Shown here: positions 8,630-16,926 of the stretch, piece by piece | Layout of the letters: every line of letters starts with the position of its first letter | Numbering within the stretch: the first letter of the stretch is position 1 | Source: Elusimicrobia bacterium GWA2_69_24 | GTDB taxonomy: Bacteria; Elusimicrobiota; Elusimicrobia; UBA1565 | Direction of reading: 5' to 3' | Length of the DNA stretch: 58,101 nt | NCBI GenBank assembly: GCA_001799695.1 | Contig: MGTY01000122.1 | Span: 1-58,101, forward strand | Translations under genes and position numbers: made by a program | The notes under the pieces: model-generated | The model's database searches: none | The model's input: only the letters and a program-made list of their open reading frames with translations | What the model was told of the DNA's origin: nothing

Positions 8630-11600
8630 GTGTCCCGAAAGACGGCGACCTCCCTCCGGCAGAAGCTCTCCCTCATCCTGGCCGGGGTTCTGCTCGCGCT
8701 GGGCCTCGTCGAGTCCGGCCTGCGCCTGGGCGGGGCGTTCCTCCAATGGGAGCAGGCGCGGCAAAACGCCGCGGAGCTGCGGCGGGAGGGGACCTACCGC
8801 ATCCTATGCCTCGGGGAGTCCACGACCGCGAGCCAGTATCCCGCGGCCCTGCGGGAGGCGCTCGAGCGCCAGGACTCCCGGATCCGGTTCAGCGTCATCG
8901 ACGGGGGGATCCCCGGCGGGAATTCCGAGATCCTGCTCGAGCGCCTGCCCGGGCAATTGGAGCGCATCCGCCCGAACCTGGTGGTAGCCATGATGGGGGT
9001 CAATGACGGGGGCGCGCACATGCCCTACGATCCCCGGCCGGGCTCAGCGCTGGACCGCTCCTTGCGGAGCCTGAGGGTCTACAAGCTCATCCTCCTGGCG
9101 GGGCGGCATCTGGCGGTCCGGCGCCGGCAATGGCTGGGGGGGGGATGGAGCCTGGTCGGGGCGGCGCAGGCGGCGGTGCCGCCTCCCGACGACCTTGACG
9201 CCCTGCTCCGGTCGGCCCTGGACCTGCGGGCCCGGTCGCAGTTCGCCCAGGCCGAACAGGTCCTGCGGGAGGCGGTGCGCCGCTGGCCCAACAGTGTCGC
9301 GGCGCGCGTGGAACTGGGCTGGCTGCACCGCGGCGCCGGAGACCCTCGCGGCGCCGAGGCCTCGTTCCAGAAGGCCCTGGCCATCGATCCCCGGAGCGCC
9401 GAGGCCTGTCTCGCCCTCGGCAGCCTCTATCGCGCCCAAGGGGCCCGGCCGCACGCGGAGGCCCTGCTCCGCGGGGCTGTGAACGCGGCTTCCACCCGGA
9501 CCGCCGCCCTGGTCGAGCTGGGGACGCTCTATCGCGAGGGGGGGCGCTTCGCCGAGGCCGCGGCCGCCCTGCGCAGCGCCGTGAAGTCCGATCCCCGCAG
9601 CGCCGCGGCCCACGCCGCGCTGGGCTCCCTGCATCAAGCGCGGGGCCGGAGCCGCGCGGCGGAGGGCGCGTGGCGGCGGGCCCTCGCCCTGGACCCCAAG
9701 AACGTCTCGGTCCGCCTGTCCCTGGCGGGCCTGTGCGACAGGCAGGGGCGCCGCGGGGAGGCCGCGGCCCTGGTCCGGAGCGTCGTCCTGCTGGCCCCGC
9801 GCAGCGCGGCGGCTCACGCGGCCTGGGGGGCGGTGCAGGAGTCTCGGGGCCGTCCGCGGGATGCGGAACTGTCGTGGCGGAGGGCTCTGGCCCTGGATCC
9901 CAAGCAGGCGGGGGCCCGGCTCCGGCTGTCCGGCCTGCTGGAGCGGGAGGGACGGCTGGCCGAGGCCGAGTCCGTCCTGGCGCGGGGTCTGCGCGGGGTT
10001 CCCGATGACCCCCGGATGCGTTTGGCGCTCGGACGGGTACGCCGCGGCCTCCGACGCTATCCCGAAGCCGAAGCGGACCTGCTGAAATCGCTGGAGCCGC
10101 CCTCCCGGCGCGAGCGCGCCCTAGCCCACACCGAGCACGCCTGGCGGCGTCGCGCCGCGGGCGACCTGCGCGGCGCCGAGACCTTGTTTCGCAAGGCTCT
10201 GACCCTCGATCCCAACGACGCGATGGCCGCTCTGGGACTGGGAAACCTTTACCGCGTCATGGGCCGGAGCCGCCAATCCGAGGAGCTGATGCGCAAAGCG
10301 GTCGCCGCGTCGCCCAAGGACGCCGCTCCCTGCGTGGAGCTCGGCTCCCTGTACGCCGAGGCCAAGCGCTACTCCGAGGCGGAGGCCTTCTTCACCCGGG
10401 CCGTGGGACTGGACCCGCGCAGCGCCGCCGCCCATGAGGGGCTGGGGATGCTCTACGCGGAGCAGGGCCGGTCCGAGGAAGCCGAACGGGAATGGGAACG
10501 GGCCATAAGACTGGACCCGGGACGCCTGGGCTCCTGTCTGGCCCTGGTCGGCCGGTACAGTTCGCAGGAGCGCTGGGCCGACGCCCGGGCGGTGCTCCGC
10601 GGGGGTCTGCGCGCGAGCCCGCGCAGCACGGACCTAGTCCTCGCCTCGGGCTGGCTCTATTGGCGGGAGGGGGACGCCGTCTCCGCCGAAGCCGAGTTCC
10701 GCAAGGCCGCGGACCTGGGCCCCCAGCGGGCTCCGGGCCTGGTCGAGTTGGGGGTCCTGCTGGCCGCGCTGGGCCGTTTCGCGGAGGCCGAATCCGCCTT
10801 CACGGAGGCTCTGCGCGAAATCCCTGGTTCCTATGCGGCTCTGGCCCAACTCGGGGCCCTGCGCCTGTCTCAGGGACGGCCTCGCGACGCCCGGGAGCTC
10901 CTGGAGAAAGCCGTGCGCATCGACCCGGCCTCGGAGCTGGCGCGCATCCCTCTGAGCCTGCTGTACGCGTCGGAAGGAGATCACGAGGCGGCGGACCGCG
11001 TGCTCGGGGATGGCCGGTCCACCCCTGTCGTCCTGATCGGCAGGGGGACCTTGTACCGCGAGCAGGGACGGCTTCCCGAGTCCGAGAGGGTACTGGCGCG
11101 CCAGGTCGCGGCCCTGCCCAGCGAGGGGCAGGGCTGGGTCGAGCTCGCCCTCACGCTCGCGGCCGAGGGACGGCTCATGCGGGCGGCCGCGGCGGCGGAG
11201 AAGGCCGTCGCCTTGGAACCGGCCGACGACCGGGCCTGGGGCGCGATGGCCACGATCCACGGCCGGCTGGGACGCGGGGAGCTGTCGGAGGCCTGTCACG
11301 AGAAGGCGGAGGTCCTGCGCTGGGGCCGGGCCAATCCCCTGACGATGCGCAACTACCGCAGGCTCCTGACTCTGCTCCGGGCGAAGGGGGTCCGGCTGGC
11401 GGTCGTGCAGTATCCGATGCGCGATCTGGCGCCCCTCAAGCGGCTCTTCGCCGGGGAGGAGCGGGGCGTCGTCTTCGTGGACAACGAGGCCGCCTTCCAG
11501 GATGCGGTGCAGCGCGAGGGCTATCCAGCCTATTTCCGGGACATGTTCGGGGGCGACTTCGGCCACTGCACCGAGAAGGGCAACCGGCTGCTGGCCGAGA

Positions 11601-11638
11601 ACATCGCCGGCGCGATCCTGCGGGAGGTCACCCCCTGA
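8630..11638 (+). CDS. SGNH/GDSL-like hydrolase interrupted by a large TPR array
   Basis: A 1,002-residue protein with an N-terminal membrane anchor (about residues 12-35). SGNH blocks I-III follow: ILCLGESTTAS (serine near residue 64), IPGGNSE and MGVNDGG. About 20 TPR-like units then fill residues 190-900 (repeated forms of ALxLDPxxAxAxxxLGxLYxxxGR). The final SGNH block V, DFGHCTEKGNRLLAE (histidine near residue 978), comes only at the extreme C-terminus. The catalytic domain therefore seems split by the TPR insertion, with a closing strand AVVQYPMRD near residue 925. The likely role is acyl-ester hydrolysis or transfer on a surface polymer, with the TPRs as scaffold. The start is GTG 8630, directly after the preceding stop. 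Confidence 0.8.
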   Translation: MSRKTATSLRQKLSLILAGVLLALGLVESGLRLGGAFLQWEQARQNAAELRREGTYRILCLGESTTASQYPAALREALERQDSRIRFSVIDGGIPGGNSEILLERLPGQLERIRPNLVVAMMGVNDGGAHMPYDPRPGSALDRSLRSLRVYKLILLAGRHLAVRRRQWLGGGWSLVGAAQAAVPPPDDLDALLRSALDLRARSQFAQAEQVLREAVRRWPNSVAARVELGWLHRGAGDPRGAEASFQKALAIDPRSAEACLALGSLYRAQGARPHAEALLRGAVNAASTRTAALVELGTLYREGGRFAEAAAALRSAVKSDPRSAAAHAALGSLHQARGRSRAAEGAWRRALALDPKNVSVRLSLAGLCDRQGRRGEAAALVRSVVLLAPRSAAAHAAWGAVQESRGRPRDAELSWRRALALDPKQAGARLRLSGLLEREGRLAEAESVLARGLRGVPDDPRMRLALGRVRRGLRRYPEAEADLLKSLEPPSRRERALAHTEHAWRRRAAGDLRGAETLFRKALTLDPNDAMAALGLGNLYRVMGRSRQSEELMRKAVAASPKDAAPCVELGSLYAEAKRYSEAEAFFTRAVGLDPRSAAAHEGLGMLYAEQGRSEEAEREWERAIRLDPGRLGSCLALVGRYSSQERWADARAVLRGGLRASPRSTDLVLASGWLYWREGDAVSAEAEFRKAADLGPQRAPGLVELGVLLAALGRFAEAESAFTEALREIPGSYAALAQLGALRLSQGRPRDARELLEKAVRIDPASELARIPLSLLYASEGDHEAADRVLGDGRSTPVVLIGRGTLYREQGRLPESERVLARQVAALPSEGQGWVELALTLAAEGRLMRAAAAAEKAVALEPADDRAWGAMATIHGRLGRGELSEACHEKAEVLRWGRANPLTMRNYRRLLTLLRAKGVRLAVVQYPMRDLAPLKRLFAGEERGVVFVDNEAAFQDAVQREGYPAYFRDMFGGDFGHCTEKGNRLLAENIAGAILREVTP

Positions 11639-11771
11639 CGCCTGGTTCGTGGTCATGTGGCTGGCCCCCGAGACGGGGTTCGCGGTCATCGCGGGCGACA
11701 ACGCGGCCGGAGACGGGGGGGGCCAGGCCTGCGACGAGGCCTCCGCCGCGATGATCCGGAAGTGGGCGGGT

Positions 11772-12695
11772 TCACAGAGAAAAGGCCAGTCCGAGCCCGT
11801 AGTAGGCAGTGCGGAGCCGATAGAACTGCCCGTGGGGGATCTCGCCGCCGTAGAACTCACCGTAGAGTTGGACCGAGCGGGCTTCCTGGAACGGGCTGGC
11901 CAGAACGATCCCGCCCTTGAGGCCCAGGTTCCCCTGCCAGCGGTTCTCCTGCCAGGCGGACCACTCCACGCCGGCGAGCCAGCGGCCGGTCCTGCCCAGC
12001 CAGGGAGAGCTGCGGTATTCGGCGCCGGCCTGCACGCGTTGGCGCTTTAGAGGGGTTACGGTGGAGAGGATGCGGGAGGGCCCCCCGTACACGCGGAACT
12101 GGTGGTTGTCCCAGGAGAGCAGGGTCTCCAGCACCTCGTAGCTGAGATTGATGCGCTCCAGGGCGATGGGCTGGGAGGTCAGCAGGAACTCGTCGCCGAG
12201 ATGGGAGCTCTGGTGGAACAGGCGCGCGCGCGCGGACCAGTGCCGCCTCCGCCAGCTCAGCGGGAAGCCGATGATGTAGTCGGCGTTGAGCAGGTCGTGG
12301 GACTCCGAGTCCATGTTGAAGAGGGCCAGCACCGCACCGCTGACGCCGAGCTGCACTCCGTCGCCCTCCCGGCCGGAGGGCCAGCGCGCGAGGCCGAGGT
12401 TCTCCCCGAAGCCGACCGAGCCCACGCGGTAGTCCCCGAACGCCGTATGGTAGCTCTGCCAGGTGGCGTGGAAGCGGGGCTGCTTGGGGTCCGCGAAGGG
12501 CGGCGCGAAGATGTCCCCGCTGGGGAAGAACACGGTGCGCTCTCCGAAGGACGGCAGGCGCCAGTCGGTCCACGAGCGCCAGCGGGTCTCGGCCGGCACG
12601 GGGGCCGGCTCCCCGGACGCCCAGGCCCGGTCCGGACCGGCGCCGGCCCAGAGGGCGAGTCCCAAGGCCGCGGCCAGCGGTTTCACGCATCCCAT
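11772..12695 (-). CDS. DUF1207 family outer-membrane beta-barrel protein
   Basis: A 307-residue exported protein. It has an N-terminal signal (KPLAAALGLALWAGAG ending near AWA), then the DUF1207 hallmark of FFPSGDIFAPPFADPKQPRF, followed by alternating hydrophobic/polar strands and a C-terminal aromatic end (GLGLAFSL), as expected for an outer-membrane barrel. The function of DUF1207 is not established. It is convergent with the SGNH-TPR gene; the 133 bp between them hold no clear feature. Upstream, TAAGAT ends 6 nt before the ATG, another short-leader arrangement, though weaker than the others. Confidence 0.8.
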   Translation of the reverse strand: MGCVKPLAAALGLALWAGAGPDRAWASGEPAPVPAETRWRSWTDWRLPSFGERTVFFPSGDIFAPPFADPKQPRFHATWQSYHTAFGDYRVGSVGFGENLGLARWPSGREGDGVQLGVSGAVLALFNMDSESHDLLNADYIIGFPLSWRRRHWSARARLFHQSSHLGDEFLLTSQPIALERINLSYEVLETLLSWDNHQFRVYGGPSRILSTVTPLKRQRVQAGAEYRSSPWLGRTGRWLAGVEWSAWQENRWQGNLGLKGGIVLASPFQEARSVQLYGEFYGGEIPHGQFYRLRTAYYGLGLAFSL

Positions 12696-12741
12696 GGGGA
12701 TATCTTACTGAATGGCGGCGAGTCCTGCGCCCGGCGCCTCT

Positions 12742-12770
12742 TCCACAGTCGGGGGGGAAATGGGTAGAAT
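12742..12770 (+). promoter_or_regulatory. Promoter TCCACA-17-TAGAAT for the first aminotransferase
   Basis: TCCACA (12742-12747) and TAGAAT (12765-12770) are spaced by 17 nt. The -10 ends 6 nt before ATG 12777 and no Shine-Dalgarno is present, which suggests a leaderless transcript. Confidence 0.5.
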
Positions 12771-12776
12771 CACACC

Positions 12777-14147
12777 ATGCCCGTGTCAGGAGAGTGCCGG
12801 TATCCCAAGGGGAACGTCCTCTATCGCAGGCTGAAGCGCAGCTACCCCCGCATCGTGCGGGGGGAGGGCTGCTGGCTGTTCGATTCCGAGGGGAACAAGT
12901 ACCTCGACGGCTCCTGCGGGGCCTACGTGGCCAACCTGGGCCACGGCGTGGGCGAGGTGGCCGACGCCATGGCGGCCCAGGCCCGCCGCTTCGGCTACGT
13001 GAACGGGACCGCCTTCACCCACGACGCCGTGGAGGAGCTCGCCGCCGAGGTCTGCGCCATCTACGGGAACGGTCTGAACAAGGCCTTCTTCCTCTGCAGC
13101 GGGGCCGACGTCGTGGAGGCCGCGCTCAAGCTGTCCCGGCAGTACTGGGCGGAGAACGGCAAGCCCGCCAAGCGCAAGATCGTCTCTTTGACCCCGAGCT
13201 ATCACGGCAATTCGATGCTCGCCCTGTCCATCTCGGGCCGAGGGAGCTACCGGGCCCTTTTCGACGGCTGGCTCCTGGACATGCCGACCGTGCCCGCGCC
13301 CTACACCTACCGCTGCCCCTGCCGGGGCAAGAAGCCGGAATGCCCGGCCTGCAGCGGCAAGGCCCTCGAGAGCGCCATCCTCCGGGAGGGACCGGATAAC
13401 GTGGCCGCCTTCATCGCCGAGCCCATCGGCGGGTCTTCGACCGGCATCTCGGTGCCCCGGCCCGACTATTTCCGGAATATCCGCGAGATCTGCGACCGGC
13501 ACAAGGTGCTGTTCATCGCCGACGAGATCCTGGCCGGGCTGGGCCGCACGGGCACCTGGTCGGCCCTGGAGCCCTACGGGGTGGTCCCGGACATCCTCCT
13601 GCTGGGCAAGGGCCTCGGCGCCGGCTGCGTGCCGCTGTCGGCGATGCTGACCTCCGAGCGCATCGTGGACCCCCTGGCGCGCGGCGCGGGGGCGCTGGTG
13701 CACAACCAGACCTTCTCTCACCATCCGGTCTCCTGCGCGGCCGGCGTCGCGACCCTGCGGCTCATGAAGCGGGAGAAGATGGTGGAACGCGCGGCCGAGA
13801 TGGGCCGGAAGCTCTTCGAGCGGCTCCAGCCCCTGGCGGCGCATCCCCATGTGGGGGACATCCGCGGCCGGGGCCTCCTGGCCGGGATCGAATTCGTGGC
13901 CGACCAGGAGACCCGCGCGCCGTTCCCGAGGGCCCTCAAGTTCGCCGAGACCTTCACCGAGACCGCCATGGGCATGGGGCTCGTGGTCTGGCCCAATTAC
14001 GGTCAGGCGGAGGGCGGGGCCGGGGACCTGGCGATGCTCGCGCCGCCCTTCGTCATCAGCGATGCCGAGCTCGACGAGCTCGTGCGCCGCTTCGGCAACG
14101 CCCTCGAGGCGGCGCTGAAGCAGGTGCAGAAGGGCGCCGGCGCCTGA
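12777..14147 (+). CDS. Class III PLP-dependent aminotransferase
   Basis: A 456-residue fold-type I aminotransferase. Visible motifs are GCWLFDSEGNKYLDGSCG near the N-terminus, FFLCSGADVVEAALKL, the PLP-binding YHGNSM, LFIADEILAGLGRTG (aspartate pairing with the pyridine nitrogen), and the Schiff-base lysine in LLLGKGLGAG (near residue 278). A cysteine-rich insertion (CPCRG, then CPACSG, near residues 180-200) could bind a metal or be structural, as seen in some YhxA-like enzymes. The substrate cannot be read from sequence. It precedes a second class III aminotransferase by 52 bp and is probably co-transcribed. Confidence 0.88.
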   Translation: MPVSGECRYPKGNVLYRRLKRSYPRIVRGEGCWLFDSEGNKYLDGSCGAYVANLGHGVGEVADAMAAQARRFGYVNGTAFTHDAVEELAAEVCAIYGNGLNKAFFLCSGADVVEAALKLSRQYWAENGKPAKRKIVSLTPSYHGNSMLALSISGRGSYRALFDGWLLDMPTVPAPYTYRCPCRGKKPECPACSGKALESAILREGPDNVAAFIAEPIGGSSTGISVPRPDYFRNIREICDRHKVLFIADEILAGLGRTGTWSALEPYGVVPDILLLGKGLGAGCVPLSAMLTSERIVDPLARGAGALVHNQTFSHHPVSCAAGVATLRLMKREKMVERAAEMGRKLFERLQPLAAHPHVGDIRGRGLLAGIEFVADQETRAPFPRALKFAETFTETAMGMGLVVWPNYGQAEGGAGDLAMLAPPFVISDAELDELVRRFGNALEAALKQVQKGAGA

Positions 14148-14199
14148 CGCGGATTGGACCTTTTGTGGCGTAGAAAATAGGACAGCAGAGAGAGGGCGT

Positions 14200-15585
14200 A
14201 TGCACGCGGAATCGAGACCCATCAGCAAGGAAGCCCCCGCCGCCGCCGCGGAGCGGGAGCGCGACTATCCCCGCATCGTGGTCCCGCCGCCGGGACCCAA
14301 GGGTCGGGACATCATCAAACGCGACAAGCAGTACAGCTCTACCTCCTACATCAAGGAATACCCGCTGGCAATCTCGCACGGGCAGGGGGCGATGGTCGAG
14401 GACGTGGACGGCAACCGCTACATCGACTTCATGGCCGGCATCGCGGTGGCGTCGACCGGCTACGCGCACCCCAAGGTGGTGGCAGCGGTGCAGGAGGCGG
14501 CCGGGAAGTTCCTGCACATCTGCGGGACGGATTTCTACTACGAAGGCATGTCCGCCATCTGCGAGCGGCTGGCGCGCCTGGCCCCGGGGCAGAGCAAGAC
14601 GCGGGTGTTTTTGACCAACTCCGGGACCGAGGCCATCGAGGGGGCGATCAAGCTGGTCCGCAACTCGACCCGGCGCTCGGACCTCATCGCCTTCCGCGGG
14701 GCCTTCCACGGGCGCAGCTACGGGGCCATGAGCCTGACCTGCAGCAAGGTCCTGCAGCGGGCGCATTTCGGGCCCATGCTCCCCGGGGTCCATCACGCCC
14801 CCTACCCGAACGCCTACCGCCTCGGAGCCGAGGCGAACGGGTATGAAGACGCGGGCGCATATTCCCTGGACTGGATCCGCAAGGAGCTCTTCCACCGCGT
14901 GGTCTCGCCCGCGGACGTGGCCGCCGTCTTCATCGAGCCCATGCTCGGGGAGGGTGGTTACGTGGTGCCGCCCAAGGACTTCCTCCGCGGGCTGCGCGAC
15001 CTCTGCGACGAGCACGGGATCCTGCTGGTGTTCGACGAGATCCAGACCGGCGTGGGGCGGACCGGGAAGATGTGGGCGGCCGAGTATTTCGGCGTCGAGC
15101 CCGACGTGCTCCTTACCGCGAAAGGTCTGGCCTCCGGAATGCCTCTCGGCGCGATCATCGCCAAGGAATCGGTCATGAAGTGGGAGTCCGGCTCCCACGG
15201 CAGCACCTTCGGCGGCAACCCGGTCGCCTGCGCTGCCGCGCTGGCCACCCTGGACCTGGTCGAGAAGGAACTCCTCGACAACGCTCAGAAGATGGGCAAG
15301 CGCCTCCTGGCCGGGCTGGAGCGCCTGCAGTCCAAGTACGACTGCATCGGCGACGTCCGAGGCGTGGGCCTCTTCATCGGCGTCGAGTTCGTCAAGGACC
15401 GCAAGTCCAAGGAGCCGGCCAAGAACCTGGTGCATGACCTGGTCCAGCAGGCCTTCCGGAAAGGATTGCTGCTCCTCGCTTGCGGCGAGAGCGTCATCCG
15501 CCTGGCGCCGCCCTTGGTGGTGGACGCCTACGACGTGGACACGGGCCTGCAGATCCTGGACGAGACCCTGGCGGAGCTGACCTGA
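14200..15585 (+). CDS. Class III aminotransferase (acetylornithine / 4-aminobutyrate aminotransferase-like)
   Basis: A 461-residue PLP enzyme, only distantly similar to its neighbour. The motifs are complete: MVEDVDGNRYIDFMAGIAV, FLTNSGTEAIEGAIKL, FHGRSYGAMSLT, LLVFDEIQTGVGRTGK, the PLP lysine in LLTAKGLASG (near residue 307), and STFGGNPVACAAAL. This subgroup includes GabT-like enzymes and archaeal-type amino-acid racemases, so exact specificity is open. The ATG at 14200 is preceded by GAGAGAGG, giving a conventional ribosome site, unlike the upstream gene. The stop overlaps a possible CTG start of the next gene. Confidence 0.88.
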   Translation: MHAESRPISKEAPAAAAERERDYPRIVVPPPGPKGRDIIKRDKQYSSTSYIKEYPLAISHGQGAMVEDVDGNRYIDFMAGIAVASTGYAHPKVVAAVQEAAGKFLHICGTDFYYEGMSAICERLARLAPGQSKTRVFLTNSGTEAIEGAIKLVRNSTRRSDLIAFRGAFHGRSYGAMSLTCSKVLQRAHFGPMLPGVHHAPYPNAYRLGAEANGYEDAGAYSLDWIRKELFHRVVSPADVAAVFIEPMLGEGGYVVPPKDFLRGLRDLCDEHGILLVFDEIQTGVGRTGKMWAAEYFGVEPDVLLTAKGLASGMPLGAIIAKESVMKWESGSHGSTFGGNPVACAAALATLDLVEKELLDNAQKMGKRLLAGLERLQSKYDCIGDVRGVGLFIGVEFVKDRKSKEPAKNLVHDLVQQAFRKGLLLLACGESVIRLAPPLVVDAYDVDTGLQILDETLAELT

Positions 15586-16742
15586 GCCGCCGCCAGCGGA
15601 ACCCCCCGCCGTCCGGACCGCGTCCGGCGCGGCGGGGGCTTTTTCTGGCCATCCTGGGGACGCTCGTGGGCTTGCTCCTGGCGGAAGGGGGCTCCCGGCT
15701 GGCCTTCCGCAAGAACCTCTCGGCCCTCGCTTTCTCCCAGTCGGATCTCTATTACTTCACGGCCCCCGACGGCGTTCGGCATCACATCCCCGGGAAGACG
15801 GGCTATGAGCGCCTCTGGAACGACCAAGGCAAGGCGGAGTTCCGCATCAACGCGCTCGGTTTCCGGGGCTCGGAGGTCCAGCTTCCCAAGCCCGCGGGCC
15901 GCTTCCGGCTGCTCTTCGTCGGCGATTCCATCACCTTGGGGGGGAGATTGCCCGAGGCGGCGGCCTTCGTGAGCCGCGTCGGCTCCGCGCTGCGCGCGCA
16001 GTCGGACCGCTACGAGACCGTCAACGCGGGGATGGGGGACATCGGACTGGCCGAGGAGGAGGAGATCCTGCGGGGTGCCGGCCTGCCGACCCGGCCCGAC
16101 CTGGTGGTCCTCTGCTGGTACCTCAACGACGGGCGGCCTCCGGTGGGCTTCCCCGAGGAGGTCGTGTACCGCGATCCGGTCCTGCGCCGCCTGCGCGGCA
16201 GCCCCTGGCTGCGCCGGAGCTATCTGCTGGCGATGCTCTACGATTCCCTGCAGCGCCGCCGGGTCGTGCGGGGGCTCCAGCAGGACGGCCAGGACCACCG
16301 CTTCGACTGGATCCCGGCTTACCGTTCCGGGGCATGGGCCAAGGACCCCGAGGCGTTCCGCGCCATGGTCGCCGCGGCCCGCTTCGACTGGGGGGACGCC
16401 TGGGACCCGGCCAGCCGGGAGTCGATGTTCGCGCGGATCCGCCGCATGCGGCGCGAGGCGGAGGCGGCCGGCGCCCGTTTCGCCGTGGTGCTCCTGCCGC
16501 TCCACGCCCAGGTCTACGCCCCGTTCCCGTTCGCGGCGGAACCCCAGCAGGCCTTCTCCGGATTCTGCGGCGGGGAGGGTCTTCCCTGCCTGGACCTGCT
16601 GCCGGTCCTGCGCCGGCATGCGGCGGAGTCGCCGTTCTACGACCAATGCCACTACACACCGGACGGGAACCGGCTGGTCGCGGACGCGATCCTGGGCTTC
16701 CTGAAAGCGAAAGGCCTGTTAGTCGTCAGCCGCGGGGCTTGA
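15582..16742 (+). CDS. Membrane-anchored SGNH/GDSL-like hydrolase
   Basis: A 386-residue protein with an N-terminal membrane segment (RGLFLAILGTLVGLLLAEGG), then SGNH blocks: LLFVGDSITLGG (nucleophile serine), NAGMGDIG, LCWYLNDG, and the late FYDQCHYTPDGNRLVADAI with the Asp/His pair. It could be an acyl esterase or acetyltransferase-type enzyme acting on an exported polymer, like its relative at 8630. The only sensible start is CTG 15582, overlapping the previous stop (CTGA) 5 nt after GGAG; a GTG near 15666 would cut off half of the anchor. Its final codons and TGA lie in the first unit of a tandem repeat. Confidence 0.78.
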   Translation: MSRRQRNPPPSGPRPARRGLFLAILGTLVGLLLAEGGSRLAFRKNLSALAFSQSDLYYFTAPDGVRHHIPGKTGYERLWNDQGKAEFRINALGFRGSEVQLPKPAGRFRLLFVGDSITLGGRLPEAAAFVSRVGSALRAQSDRYETVNAGMGDIGLAEEEEILRGAGLPTRPDLVVLCWYLNDGRPPVGFPEEVVYRDPVLRRLRGSPWLRRSYLLAMLYDSLQRRRVVRGLQQDGQDHRFDWIPAYRSGAWAKDPEAFRAMVAAARFDWGDAWDPASRESMFARIRRMRREAEAAGARFAVVLLPLHAQVYAPFPFAAEPQQAFSGFCGGEGLPCLDLLPVLRRHAAESPFYDQCHYTPDGNRLVADAILGFLKAKGLLVVSRGA

Positions 16743-16857
16743 CCCCACACCGTCACCCCGGGGCTTGACCCCACACCGTCACCCCGGGGCTTGACCCCAC
16801 ACCGTCACCCCGGGGCTTGACCCCACACCGTCACCCCGGGGCTTGACCCCGGGGTCC
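16734..16857. repeat. Tandem array of a 26-bp unit, four copies plus a partial
   Basis: Units start at 16734, 16760, 16786 and 16812; each begins GGGGCTTGACCCC and continues ACACCGTCACCCC. A fifth partial copy runs from 16838 and ends GACCCCGGGGTCC, so that 16833-16855 forms a 9-bp-stem hairpin with a 5-nt loop. There are no spacers, so it is not CRISPR. The first unit overlaps the 3' end of the upstream gene and supplies its stop codon. Confidence 0.9.
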
Positions 16858-16877
16858 AGTTCAACGGCAAGTCCTGG

Positions 16878-16926
16878 GTCCCGGCCTTCGCCGGGACGAC
16901 GAGTGGGTCCCGGCCTTCGCCGGGAC
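16878..16926. repeat. Two identical 20-bp hairpins, 29 bp apart
   Basis: GTCCCGGCCTTCGCCGGGAC occurs at 16878-16897 and 16907-16926; each folds as an 8-bp perfect stem with a CTTC loop. The second abuts the stop codon of the minus-strand gene at 16927. With the array just upstream it fills the space between two convergent genes and could act as a bidirectional terminator. Similar hairpins are widespread intergenic repeats in other bacteria. Confidence 0.85.

Noticed and set aside
11639..11771. A small gene or terminator between convergent genes
   Set aside because: Short open frames exist on both strands, but none has a start signal or recognisable content, and no clear hairpin with a U-tract was found.
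16734..16857. CRISPR array
   Set aside because: The units are directly adjacent with no spacers, and no cas genes are present.
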